Translations under genes and position numbers: made by a program
Shown: in pieces, positions 16,957-25,889 of the stretch
How positions within the stretch are numbered: the first letter of the stretch is position 1
Layout: each line of letters begins with the position of its first letter
Notes under the pieces: model-generated
Seen by the model: only the letters and a program-made list of their open reading frames with translations
The model's database searches: none
What the model was told of the DNA's origin: nothing
Assembly (NCBI RefSeq): GCF_900115685.1
Contig: NZ_FOXJ01000001.1
Span: forward strand, 1,707,796 to 1,771,795
Source of the DNA: Variovorax sp. 770b2
Lineage (GTDB): Bacteria > Pseudomonadota > Gammaproteobacteria > Burkholderiales > Burkholderiaceae_C
Reading direction: 5' to 3'
DNA length: 64,000 bases

Positions 16957-17105
16957 GACCGCCAGATGGAAAAACCTGGCAGTCTACACTGCAGATTCCC
17001 CCTGGACGGCCCTGCTGCCACGGGCGGTTGCTTTGCGTGACATCTTGCTTAACATTCGAAACACAATGGCCTGTTCAGCCTCTGAAATCAGGTCTTCGGA
17101 CGCGC

Positions 17106-17570
17106 TCAAAGCCCCAGCTTGTAGCCTTCGTGGCTCGCAACGAAGCCGAGTTTTTCATAGAAGCGATGCGCGTCCGGACGGCCCTTGTCCGTGGTCAGTT
17201 GCACCAGCGTGCAACCGCGCGCCCTGCACTGTGCAATGGCCCATTCGAACATCTGCTGGCCCACGCCCGAACCGCGCAACGCCTGTGCAATGCGCACCGC
17301 CTCGATCTGCCCCCGCCATGCGCCGGTCCGGGCAATGCCCGGTATGAACGACAGCTGCAAGGTGCCGACCACCGCGCCGGCCCCGTCCACGGCCACCGCG
17401 AGCTGCTGGTTCGGATCGGCCTCGATGGCGTTGAACGCGGCGAGGTATCGCGCGTCCAGCGTCGGCCCGGCCGCTTCCCGGCGGCGCCCCAGTTCGTCGT
17501 TCGCCAGCAGCTGGACGATGGCGGAAAGATCGGCCCGCGCCGCGGTGCGAAAAGTGATGTGGTTGTCCAT
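17106..17570 (-). CDS. GNAT-family N-acetyltransferase
   Basis: 154 residues with a complete GNAT fold: I-E-A-V-R-I (strand 4), the acetyl-CoA loop A-L-R-G-S-G-V-G-Q-Q-M (Q/R-x-x-G-x-G/A), L-V-Q-L-T-T-D, and the C-terminal A-H-R-F-Y-E-K-L-G-F. The substrate is unknown; short single-domain members often acetylate small amines or antibiotics. It lies 6 bp after the start side of the PPOX-type flavoprotein gene on the same strand and may be co-transcribed with it and the MFS exporter upstream. Confidence 0.9.
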   Translation of the reverse strand: MDNHITFRTAARADLSAIVQLLANDELGRRREAAGPTLDARYLAAFNAIEADPNQQLAVAVDGAGAVVGTLQLSFIPGIARTGAWRGQIEAVRIAQALRGSGVGQQMFEWAIAQCRARGCTLVQLTTDKGRPDAHRFYEKLGFVASHEGYKLGL

Positions 17571-17576
17571 GCTCTC

Positions 17577-18197
17577 TCAGTACAAGGTCGACTGCTGCCT
17601 CGCCGGCAACTCACGGTCGTAGGTGGCCCCGTCGAACGCCGCATCGGTCAGCGCGGAAAGTATGGCCCCGGCCGTCGGCACCTCGCGCTTCGCATCCGCC
17701 GCCACCGGCGCCCAGAGCCTGGAGCGCTGGATCGCGCGGGCGCATTGGAAGTACACCGTCTCCACCTCGACCTGGATCACGCATTGCGGCAGCTTGCCCT
17801 GCACCGCGAAGCGCGCCAGGAGATCGGGCGCGACGCTGATGCGCGCGCTTCCGTTCACGCGCAGCGTTTCGCCGACGCCGGGAATCAGGAAGAGCAAGGC
17901 CACGCGCGGATCGGCCACGATGTTGCGCAGGCTGTCGATGCGGTTGTTGCCGCGGCGCTCGGGCAGCAGCAGCGTCTTGTCGTCCTGCACCACCACGAAG
18001 CCCGGCGGGTCGCCGCGCGGCGATGCGTCCAGCCCGCCGGGGCCGGTGGTGGCGAGCACGGCGAAGGGCGATGCGGCAATCAGCGCCTGGTAGCTCGGGT
18101 GCAGGTACGCCACTTCCTTCTTGAGCGAGGCCTCGCCGGGCTGGCCGAACAGGGCCTCGAGCTGCGCGACGGTTTCGATGGCGTGGGATGTGGTCAT
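17577..18197 (-). CDS. PPOX-class FMN-binding pyridoxamine 5'-phosphate oxidase-like protein
   Basis: 206 residues. The split-barrel flavin-binding fold is indicated by F-A-V-L-A-T-T-G-P-G-G-L-D-A-S-P-R-G-D-P-P-G-F-V and L-P-E-R-R-G-N-N-R-I-D-S-L-R-N-I, which match the MSMEG_1061-type PPOX family. Such proteins use FMN or F420 to reduce small compounds; the true substrate is unknown and it is not a vitamin B6 enzyme by necessity. The ATG overlaps the stop of the upstream MFS gene (ATGA), implying coupled translation. Confidence 0.87.
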   Translation of the reverse strand: MTTSHAIETVAQLEALFGQPGEASLKKEVAYLHPSYQALIAASPFAVLATTGPGGLDASPRGDPPGFVVVQDDKTLLLPERRGNNRIDSLRNIVADPRVALLFLIPGVGETLRVNGSARISVAPDLLARFAVQGKLPQCVIQVEVETVYFQCARAIQRSRLWAPVAADAKREVPTAGAILSALTDAAFDGATYDRELPARQQSTLY

Positions 18198-19390
18198 GAC
18201 GTGCGCTCCTGGGCGGGGGATGTCGGATGGGGCGACGGATTCCGGCCGCAGGCGATCGCCATGATGGCCAGCAGCACTGCGGCGATGCCATAGATCCACG
18301 GCGGCGACGCGACCGGCAGCAGCAGCCCCGCGATGAGCGGCCCGGTGCCGGCGCCGATGTCACGCCACACCGAGCGCGCGGCGAGCGCCTGCACGCGCTC
18401 GGGCCCGGGCGTGCGGCGCGCCACGATGGGCGACAGCAAGGGCAGTTGCAAGGCGCGCAGCACCACGATCAGCGCCGCGCAGCTCCAGAGCCAGCCGAAG
18501 CCGAAGCCCACGAGCGCCACGGCCGTCACGAGCGAGAGGCTCACCAGCAGGCGTTCGGCCCCGAAACGTTCCGCCAGGTGCCCTCCGACCGGGCTCAGGA
18601 AAATCTCCGCGAGGTAGCGCAGCGCCATCAGCAGGCCGGCCACGATCACCGCGCTGCCCGGCAGCAGGTCCTTGCCGAGGTAGGACAGGCCGACGATGAA
18701 GAGCCCGTCCAGCGCCAGCCCCTCCATGAACGACCAGCCGTCCAGGCTGTTGGGCCACTGGAAGCGCCGCGCCGGCTTCTGCACGCGGTGCGGCGCGGCA
18801 GGCAGCCGCCGGGCCGCGAACACCGCGAGCAGCGAGAACACCGCGAGGATGCCGAAGATCGCGCGCGGCCCGATCCAGTGCGCCATCAACGCGCCCAGCG
18901 GCAGCGCGAGCACCGGCCCCATGGCGATGAACGCGCGCGATCGTCCATTGCGGCGGGCGGCGCCGATCGGGTCGGCCGTGGCCAGCGCCTGCGTGGACAG
19001 GTTGAGCGCCGCGAAGCACAGGCCCCACATCAGCCGCAGCGGCAAGAGCGCCCAGAAGCCCGAGAGCGTGGCGTAGCCCACCCCGCAAACGGCGGCGGCC
19101 ACGACGGCGATGGTGCAGGTCGGCCGGTCGCCGTTGCGCGCATAGAAGCGCGCCACCCAGCGGTAGCCGGCGATGCGCACCAGCCGGTTGGCCGCGAGCA
19201 GCATGCCCGCTTCGGCCAGCGACACGCCGAACTGGTCGGCGTACATCGGCAGCAGCAGGTAGAGAACGACGTCGGCCGGCAGCGAAAGCCCCAGCGCGAT
19301 GGCGGCATGGCGGGAATTCAGGTCGGTGGCGCTGGGCCCGGCTGGCCCCGGAACTGGCGTGGGAGCTGGCGTGGGGGGTGCTGAAGACAT
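18194..19390 (-). CDS. MFS transporter
   Basis: 398 residues, about 12 predicted helices after a Pro/Ala-rich N-terminus. Motif A is degenerate (A-N-R-L-V-R-I-A-G-Y-R). The start M-S-S-A-P-P at 19390 is preferred; a longer frame from 19429 would intrude into the promoter region shared with the divergent LysR gene. Substrate unknown. The divergent LysR at 19469 is the obvious candidate regulator of this MFS-PPOX-GNAT set. Confidence 0.82.
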   Translation of the reverse strand: MSSAPPTPAPTPVPGPAGPSATDLNSRHAAIALGLSLPADVVLYLLLPMYADQFGVSLAEAGMLLAANRLVRIAGYRWVARFYARNGDRPTCTIAVVAAAVCGVGYATLSGFWALLPLRLMWGLCFAALNLSTQALATADPIGAARRNGRSRAFIAMGPVLALPLGALMAHWIGPRAIFGILAVFSLLAVFAARRLPAAPHRVQKPARRFQWPNSLDGWSFMEGLALDGLFIVGLSYLGKDLLPGSAVIVAGLLMALRYLAEIFLSPVGGHLAERFGAERLLVSLSLVTAVALVGFGFGWLWSCAALIVVLRALQLPLLSPIVARRTPGPERVQALAARSVWRDIGAGTGPLIAGLLLPVASPPWIYGIAAVLLAIMAIACGRNPSPHPTSPAQERTS

Positions 19391-19468
19391 CGAGGCTGCA
19401 TGGTGCGCCGCGGCAAGGCGGGCTGACAAACGAGATTAACGCCCCTCATGCGTGAGAAAATCGCACAC

Positions 19469-20383
19469 ATGCCGCTTCGAGAACCGCCCCTCAACGCCGT
19501 GCGCGCCTTCGTTGCCGCAGCCCGCCACCAGAGTTTCACGCGCGCGGCCGTCGAGCTTCACGTCACGCACAGCGCGGTGAGCCGGCAGATCAAGAGCCTT
19601 GAAGAATGCCTGGGTGTCGCACTGTTCGAGCGGCGCATCCGGCAGGTCGCGCTGACGGCGGAGGGACAACAGTTCTTCGCCGAGGCCGGGCCTGCGCTGG
19701 CGCAGATCAGCGCGGCCGCCCAGGCGCTGCAGGCGCAAGGCCCGGCGCGCGCGGTGCGAATCAACGTGCGGCCGTCGTTCGCGGTGCGCTGGCTGATCCC
19801 GCGGCTGCCTTCGTTCGTCGAACGCCATCCCGACATCGAGCCGCAGGTCGTCACCAGCACGGTGATGCCCGAGCAGGCGGCGGGCAGCTTCGACATCGCA
19901 GTGCGCCGCGGGCTCGAGGGCTGGCCCTCTTCCATCGATGTGCATCCCTTTCTCGAAGACGAGGTGCTGGTGGTCGGCGCGCCCGCCCTGTTCAAGACGC
20001 ATCCGCTCGCCGACCTGCGCGCGCTCGCTTCGCACGTGCAGCTCTCGGCCCGCACGCGCAAGGACGACTGGGACGCCTGGAAGAAGCAGGTCGGCGCGCC
20101 ACGCGCGAGGCCCGCGGGCCAGCTGCAGTTCGACCACCTGCACTTCGTGCTGCAGGCCGCGGTCGACGGGTTGGGCATCGCGCTCGCGCCGACCTCGCTC
20201 GTGGCGCACGACCTGGCCTCGGGCCGGCTGCAGTCGCCGCTGCCTGCGCTGCGCATGACGCTCAGCCGCTACTACTACGGCCTCGCGCCCGACGCTGCGC
20301 CCGAAGCACAGCACGTGGCGGCGTGGTTCGAGGAGATGCTCGCGCCCTCCCCCGAACCACGGGCCGCCCGCTACCACTCGTAG
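19469..20383 (+). CDS. LysR-family transcriptional regulator (GcvA-like)
   Basis: 304 residues. An N-terminal winged helix-turn-helix (L-N-A-V-R-A-F-V-A-A-A-R-H-Q-S-F-T-R-A-A-V-E-L-H-type block; H-S-A-V-S-R-Q-I recognition helix) is followed by a LysR effector domain. Start M-P-L-R-E-P-P-L-N resembles GcvA-type regulators; an ATG seven codons upstream is possible. Divergent from the MFS-PPOX-GNAT genes. Its last 13 bp overlap the adhesin gene convergently, both genes using the same DNA for their stop regions. Confidence 0.9.
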   Translation: MPLREPPLNAVRAFVAAARHQSFTRAAVELHVTHSAVSRQIKSLEECLGVALFERRIRQVALTAEGQQFFAEAGPALAQISAAAQALQAQGPARAVRINVRPSFAVRWLIPRLPSFVERHPDIEPQVVTSTVMPEQAAGSFDIAVRRGLEGWPSSIDVHPFLEDEVLVVGAPALFKTHPLADLRALASHVQLSARTRKDDWDAWKKQVGAPRARPAGQLQFDHLHFVLQAAVDGLGIALAPTSLVAHDLASGRLQSPLPALRMTLSRYYYGLAPDAAPEAQHVAAWFEEMLAPSPEPRAARYHS

Positions 20384-23300
20384 CCGACCCCGACCCCCAG
20401 GTTGAACTTCTGCCCGCTGTAGGAACCGTTGACCTTGTAGACCCAGCTGCCGCTGTCCGAACGCTGCGAGAAGCCGACGGCCACCGCGCTGTAGCCCGAG
20501 TAGTAGCCCACGCCGACCGACATCAGCGTCTTGCCCGGCGTCATCGCCTGCGGCAGCGAGCTCATCGCGGTCGCCATGGCCACGCCCGAGTACGCGATGC
20601 GCGCGACGTCGCGCACCTGGCCCTGCAGCTGGTACTGCACGCCCTGCAACTGGCCCAGGTTGACCGCGTCGGAGGCCACGATGCCCGGCGCCACGTTCGA
20701 GATCCGCGTGCCGTTCGGCGCCTGGCCGTTGCCCATCGTCACCTGGCCGTAGTTGACCGAGCCGTCGGGGTTGGTCGCGTACTGCACGCTGCCCGCGGCC
20801 ACCGCACCCGACGAGGCGCGCAGCTGGGCCACGTTGGTCGCGTCGCTGTCGGCCGTGCCCGCCGCCACGCCGGTGATCTGGCGGAACTGGCCCGTGGCCG
20901 CATCGCCCACCGACACCGCCGCCTGCGTGCCAGTGGTGGCCTGGATGGCCTGCGCCTGCTGCGCGGTCGCGCTCGCCGGCACGAAGCCGGCCACGCCCGC
21001 GGCCGTCGATGCCACCGAGCCCGCGCCCAGCGCCACGCCGCCCGATTGCTGCACCACGGCGCCGAAGCCGACGGCCGTGCCCTGCACGATGTTCTGTGCC
21101 TGGCTCAGCGGCGTGCCGCCCGCATCGGCCTTGTCACCGAGCGCGACGCCGCCGCCGCCCGCGCGCGAATCCACGCCAATGGCCTGCGACCCCGTGGCGA
21201 GCGCGCCCGTGCCGATCGCGATGGCGTTGGCGCCGGTCGCCTGCGCGCCGAAGCCGATCGCCACCGCGCCCGCCTCGGTCGCTTTCGCGCCGTTGCCGGC
21301 GGCAAACGAGTTGGCGCCGCTCGCGACCGACTGCGGCCCGATCGCCACCGCCTCCTGCCCGGTCGCGACCGCATCGCCAGCCGATGAGTTGGCGTGGAAG
21401 TACTTGGTACCGCCGTTGTAGATGCTGGTGACCGTCGAGCTCAGCGTGCCGACGTTGCTCTCGACCGTGCTCAGCCCGGTGGACAGGCTGCCGAAGCCGC
21501 TCGTCGCGCCGATCACGCTCGTGGACAGGCTTGTGAAGTTGCTGTTGGTGGTACTCAGGCCTGTGGAAAGGCTGGAGATGCCGCTGCTGTTCGTGCTGAG
21601 GCCTGTGGAGAGGCTGCCGATGTTGCTCGTGGCGGTGCTCAAGCCCGACGACGTCGATGTCGACAGGCTGTTGACCGTGCTGCCGGTGGTGCTCAAGCCC
21701 GTCGAGAGGCTCGAGATGTTGCTCGTGGTACTGCTCAGGCCCGTGGACAGGCTTGATATGTTGCTCGTCGCGGTGCTCAGGCCTGTGGAGGTCGAGGTCG
21801 AGAGACTGTCGACGGTGCTGGCCGTCGTGCTCAGACCGGTCGAGAGGCTGGAGATGCCGCTCGTGGCCGTGCTGAGGCCGGTCGACAAACTCGAGATACC
21901 GCTGGTCGCGGTACTGAGGCCGGTGGAGCTGGAGGTCGAGAGGCTGTTGACGTTGCTGTTCGTCGTGCTCAGGCCAGTCGACAAACTCGAGATGCCGCTC
22001 GTCGCTGTGCTCAGACCGGTCGATGTCGATGTCGAAAGGCTGTCGACATTGCTGTTTGTCGTACTCAAGCCGGTTGAAAGACTCGAGATGCCGCTCGTCG
22101 CTGTGCTCAGCCCGGTCGATGTCGACGTCGAAAGGCTGCCGACATTGCTGTTTGTCGTACTCAAGCCGGTCGACAGACTCGAGATGCCGCTTGTCGCTGT
22201 GCTCAGACCGGTCGATGTCGATGTCGAAAGGCTGTCGACATTGCTGTTGGTCGTGCTCAAGCCGGTCGACAGACTTGAGATGCCGCTTGTCGCTGTGCTC
22301 AGACCGGTCGATGTCGACGTCGAAAGACTGTCCACATTGCTGTTCGTCGTGCTCAGGCCAGTCGACAGGCTGGAGATTCCGCTTGTGGCGGTGCTCAGAC
22401 CGGTCGATGCCGACGTCGACAGGCTGTCCACATTGCTGTTCGTCGTACTCAGTCCAGTCGACAAGCTCGAGATGCCGCTCGTCGCTGTGCTCAAACCTGT
22501 CGATGCCGACGTTGACAGGCTGTCGACATTGCTGTTGGTCGTACTCAGTCCAGTCGACAAACTCGAGATGCCGCTCGTCGCTGTGCTCAGCCCGGTCGAT
22601 GTCGACGTCGAAAGGCTGCCGACATTGCTGTTTGTCGTACTCAAGCCGGTCGACAGACTCGAGATGCCGCTTGTCGCTGTGCTCAGACCGGTCGATGTCG
22701 ACGTCGAAAGACTGTCCACATTGCTGTTCGTCGTGCTCAGTCCAGTCGACAGACTGGAGATTCCGCTTGTGGCTGTGCTCAGACCAGTCGATGTCGACGT
22801 CGACAGGCTGCCGACGTTGCTGTTGGTCGTACTCAGGCCAGTCGACAAGCTCGATATGCCGCTGGTGGCGGTACTCAGACCTGCAGAGGTCGATGTCGAA
22901 AGGCTGCCGACATTGCTGTTGGTCGTACTCAAGCCAGTCGACAAGCTCGATATGCCACTGGTAGCGGTGCTCAAGCCAGTCGACAAACTGGAGATACCGC
23001 TTGTGGCTGTACTCAGACCTGTAGAGGTCGATGTCGAAAGGCTGCCGACATTGCTGTTCGTCGTACTCAGCCCAGTGGACAGGCTTGAGAGGCCACTCGT
23101 CGCCGTACTCAATCCAGTCGATGTCGACGTCGACAGGCTGCTCACACTGCTGTTGGTCGTGCTCAACCCGGTCGACAGTCTCGAGAGACCGCTCGTCGCC
23201 GTGCTCAACCCTGTCGACAACGAAGAAGCCGTCGTCGAAAGCTGGCTGACATTGATTGCATCGGTGGGCGCGCCGCCGGCAGCCACGTTGGTCAGCCGGC

Positions 23301-25677
23301 GTTCTGCGCCGCTCGAGCCTACCGACACCTCCCCGACCGGCACCGCGCCGGCAATGGGCGCGCCTGCGAACGGCACGTAGGCCGCGGTGGCCTGCAGGGC
23401 AGGCAGCGTGAGCGATGTCTTGCTGTCGGCGCCGATCGCCACGCTGCCGGCATACGCCGCGTTGGCGCCGGAACCCAGTGCGACGGCGCCTGTGCCGGCG
23501 GCCCGCGCGTCGGTGCCAACGGCCACCGACGCGTCGGCCACGGCATTGGCCTGATCGCCGAGCGCCACGCTGCTGGCGCCGGCCGCCCTCGCTTCGGAGC
23601 CGATGGCCGTTGCGGCGAAGGCCGACGCCACGGCACTTTGGCCGAAGGCGGTCGCAGCAGGTCCCGATGCGTTGGCCAGGAAGCCTACGGCCGTTGCGGC
23701 GAGGGCCGACGCCGCCGCACTCTGGCCGAGGGCGGTTGCAGAAGCTCCCGAGGCATTGGCCAGAACACCGACGGCTGTCGCGGCCTGGCCCGACGCCTGC
23801 GCGCTGAATCCAAGCGCAGTCGCGTTGATGGCCGAGGCATTGGCCAGGACACCGAACGCGGATCCCTGGGCCTGGCTCGCATTCGACTGCGCGCCGACGG
23901 CCGTCGAACCCAAGGCCGTCGCGTTGGCGGATGCGCCCAGCGCCAGAGCGGAAGTCCCACTTGCGATGGCGGCCTGCCCGAACGCTGCGGAAAGCGCCCC
24001 CGTCGCTTGCGCCCGCGGCCCTACCGCGGTGGCGAAGCCCCCGCTCGCATTGGCAGCAAAGCCGATCGCGACCCCGGGCCCGCCGGCGCCCGACACCGCG
24101 TTGGTCCCGATGGACACCGAATCCGCGCCCGCGGTCGCGGTCTGGCCCAGTGCCACGGCGCCTGCCGCGGTCGCGTTGGAGCCGCTGCCGAATGCCAGCG
24201 CGGCCTGGCCGATCGCGTTGTTGGCGTTGCCCAACGCGACCGCGCCCTGCCCGATCGCATTGTTGGCGTTGCCCAGGGCCACCGGCCCATTGGCGGCCAC
24301 GGTGCCGTCGGCACTGCCGGCCGCGGTGTTCTCGGCGCCCAGCGCAACGGCGCCGGTGCCAGTGGCGGTGTTGGGATCGCCGATGGCGACGGCGCCGTCT
24401 CCCGTGGCCTTCTGCTTGCGGCCGATGGCCACTGCACCGCCCGTGGCTGTCGCGCTGTTGGCAAAGGTGTCATCCGATCCGATGGCCACGTTCTGCCCGG
24501 TTGCGCCGCTTGTGACGTTGAAGCCTTGCGCTATTCCAAATGCCGCGCTGACGGTTGCGTCGGCCCCCAGGGCAATGCCTGCGGTCGCGCCTTCCGCGAC
24601 TGCGGCACCACTGCCGATGGCGATCGCACCCTGCGCAAAAGCCGTCGCGCCGAGGCCCACCGCAACACTGCCGCCTTCGCGCGAGTCTGCCTCGGACCCG
24701 ATCGCGAGGGCCCCTCCCCCAGCGGCGCTCGCGTCAAGGCCAAGCGCCACCGACGACACACCTGTGGCCTTGGCGTTGCTGCCAAGTGCCATTGCCGGGG
24801 TGCCTCCACTGGCATCGCCCACTGCAAGCGCGTTGGGCCCCAGCGCCATGTCGTTGCCGAACGCGGCATTGGCATTGAAGCCGAAGGCTGCCGCCCCGCT
24901 TCCGAGCGCCCTGCTGTTGGGTCCGACTGCGACTGCATTCGAGGCGCTTGCCCCGGCATTGCGGCCGATGGCCACTGCCGCGGTCGCGCCAGCGGCGACG
25001 GCAGACTGCCCGCCAATGGCAATCCCATCCGCCGCCGCAGCCTGCGCACCCTTGGTGGCGTTGCTGCCGATGGCGATGGCGCCCGCGGCCGATGCGGTCG
25101 TGGAGTTCGCAACGCTCAGCGGTGTCGTTCCATCGCCGCCCGAGCCGCCGATGGCCACGGTATTCAATGCCGAGGCGTTGCTTCCGAAGCCCATGGCGAT
25201 GCTCGATATGCCGCCAGCCGACGCCTCCAGCCCATAGGCCGCGCCCCATTTCTGGGCCGAGGCCAAGGAGCCGAACGCCGCTCCACCAGCACCGAGGCCC
25301 TTGGCAAATACGCCATAGACCGCCACCCCCGTGGCCAAAGAGCCCGAGGCACCGCATCCCGCCACGACCGAATAGGAGCCCGAGCCATCCGTCGTCGGCG
25401 AACCGCTCCCGCTCGCCCCATCGGTGGTCGAACCTGGATTGACTCGCCCGATCTGGCCCGACGAGCCGGTCGTGCAGGTCGAATCCGTGTGAATGAGATT
25501 GGCATGCGCCGCACCCGGCCACCCCTGCAACAACACAAGCACCGCCACGGCCACACCCGCCAACGCGGGCGGTTTCAGGACCGAGCCGCTTCGCTTGCCG
25601 CGCGCCGGTTGGGTCTCGGGTACGGCCACCCAGGCGCGAAGCGCCTCATTCCAAACAGTGTGGAAAGTCTTGTTCAT
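20371..25677 (-). CDS. Trimeric autotransporter adhesin (YadA/Hia type)
   Basis: 1768 residues. Residues 1-28 form an extended signal peptide region (M-N-K-T-F-H-T-V-W-N-E-A-L-R-A-W-V-A-V-P) with a hydrophobic core and cleavage after A-A-H-A about residue 59. About 70-790 is a huge YadA-like head of 14-residue repeats (A-x-A-x-G-x-x-A-x-A). A neck-like block (R-R-L-T-N-V-A-A-G, D-A-I-N-V-S-Q-L) near 800 leads to a Ser/Thr-rich stalk (about 815-1420) of 32-residue repeats, then a second small head (about 1435-1510), another neck with D-A-V-N-L-G-Q-L, and a C-terminal YadA anchor (about 1690-1768) ending in Trp. The start at 25677 is set by the signal motif. It is a surface adhesin secreted by type V route. 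Confidence 0.95.
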   Translation of the reverse strand: MNKTFHTVWNEALRAWVAVPETQPARGKRSGSVLKPPALAGVAVAVLVLLQGWPGAAHANLIHTDSTCTTGSSGQIGRVNPGSTTDGASGSGSPTTDGSGSYSVVAGCGASGSLATGVAVYGVFAKGLGAGGAAFGSLASAQKWGAAYGLEASAGGISSIAMGFGSNASALNTVAIGGSGGDGTTPLSVANSTTASAAGAIAIGSNATKGAQAAAADGIAIGGQSAVAAGATAAVAIGRNAGASASNAVAVGPNSRALGSGAAAFGFNANAAFGNDMALGPNALAVGDASGGTPAMALGSNAKATGVSSVALGLDASAAGGGALAIGSEADSREGGSVAVGLGATAFAQGAIAIGSGAAVAEGATAGIALGADATVSAAFGIAQGFNVTSGATGQNVAIGSDDTFANSATATGGAVAIGRKQKATGDGAVAIGDPNTATGTGAVALGAENTAAGSADGTVAANGPVALGNANNAIGQGAVALGNANNAIGQAALAFGSGSNATAAGAVALGQTATAGADSVSIGTNAVSGAGGPGVAIGFAANASGGFATAVGPRAQATGALSAAFGQAAIASGTSALALGASANATALGSTAVGAQSNASQAQGSAFGVLANASAINATALGFSAQASGQAATAVGVLANASGASATALGQSAAASALAATAVGFLANASGPAATAFGQSAVASAFAATAIGSEARAAGASSVALGDQANAVADASVAVGTDARAAGTGAVALGSGANAAYAGSVAIGADSKTSLTLPALQATAAYVPFAGAPIAGAVPVGEVSVGSSGAERRLTNVAAGGAPTDAINVSQLSTTASSLSTGLSTATSGLSRLSTGLSTTNSSVSSLSTSTSTGLSTATSGLSSLSTGLSTTNSNVGSLSTSTSTGLSTATSGISSLSTGLSTATSGISSLSTGLSTTNSNVGSLSTSTSAGLSTATSGISSLSTGLSTTNSNVGSLSTSTSTGLSTATSGISSLSTGLSTTNSNVDSLSTSTSTGLSTATSGISSLSTGLSTTNSNVGSLSTSTSTGLSTATSGISSLSTGLSTTNSNVDSLSTSASTGLSTATSGISSLSTGLSTTNSNVDSLSTSASTGLSTATSGISSLSTGLSTTNSNVDSLSTSTSTGLSTATSGISSLSTGLSTTNSNVDSLSTSTSTGLSTATSGISSLSTGLSTTNSNVGSLSTSTSTGLSTATSGISSLSTGLSTTNSNVDSLSTSTSTGLSTATSGISSLSTGLSTTNSNVNSLSTSSSTGLSTATSGISSLSTGLSTATSGISSLSTGLSTTASTVDSLSTSTSTGLSTATSNISSLSTGLSSTTSNISSLSTGLSTTGSTVNSLSTSTSSGLSTATSNIGSLSTGLSTNSSGISSLSTGLSTTNSNFTSLSTSVIGATSGFGSLSTGLSTVESNVGTLSSTVTSIYNGGTKYFHANSSAGDAVATGQEAVAIGPQSVASGANSFAAGNGAKATEAGAVAIGFGAQATGANAIAIGTGALATGSQAIGVDSRAGGGGVALGDKADAGGTPLSQAQNIVQGTAVGFGAVVQQSGGVALGAGSVASTAAGVAGFVPASATAQQAQAIQATTGTQAAVSVGDAATGQFRQITGVAAGTADSDATNVAQLRASSGAVAAGSVQYATNPDGSVNYGQVTMGNGQAPNGTRISNVAPGIVASDAVNLGQLQGVQYQLQGQVRDVARIAYSGVAMATAMSSLPQAMTPGKTLMSVGVGYYSGYSAVAVGFSQRSDSGSWVYKVNGSYSGQKFNLGVGVGYEW
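21480..23225 (-). repeat. Tandem 96-bp repeats coding the adhesin stalk
   Basis: The stalk-coding DNA repeats with a 96-bp period (for example GACATTGCTG-type anchors at 22141 and 22237), giving a 32-residue unit S-G-I-S-S-L-S-T-G-L-S-T-T-N-S-N-V-x-S-L followed by S-T-S-T-S-T-G-L-S-T-A-T. I count about 13 units with the T-T-N-S-N/S-V core, most homogeneous between about 21960 and 23050 and more diverged at both ends. Hydrophobic positions at spacing 3-4-3-4-3-4-4-3-4 fit three heptads plus one hendecad per unit, so each unit is a coiled-coil cassette. Confidence 0.92.
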
Positions 25678-25889
25678 CTCGCCCGCCTCGTCTTTCAAGC
25701 AATCGCAGCACCGCTGAGCGGCGCTTGCAGATCTCCCTGAAATCGGGCGAGAGGCAGTCGATTGGCCTCAGCCCGGGAAGGCGAAATGAACGTAAGAGTT
25801 CATCCGAAAGTAGCAATGAATCTAATGGGGACAGATTCTTCGCCGATGCGCGTTCGAATGCATCAGACAAAGGGTGTAGAGACAGTGTT

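Noticed and set aside
21480..23225. CRISPR-like array
   Set aside because: Repeats are contiguous 96-bp units without unique spacers and encode protein in frame.
21422..23380. 652-codon open frame on the plus strand inside the adhesin gene
   Set aside because: It is the reverse-strand reading of the 96-bp repeats: the repeat keeps the frame open, but the product is a monotonous L-R-P-V-D repeat without start context. The minus-strand adhesin explains the DNA fully.
23603..25237. 544-codon plus-strand frame opposite the adhesin head
   Set aside because: Antisense of the Ala/Gly-rich head repeats; no family resemblance and no ribosome-binding site.
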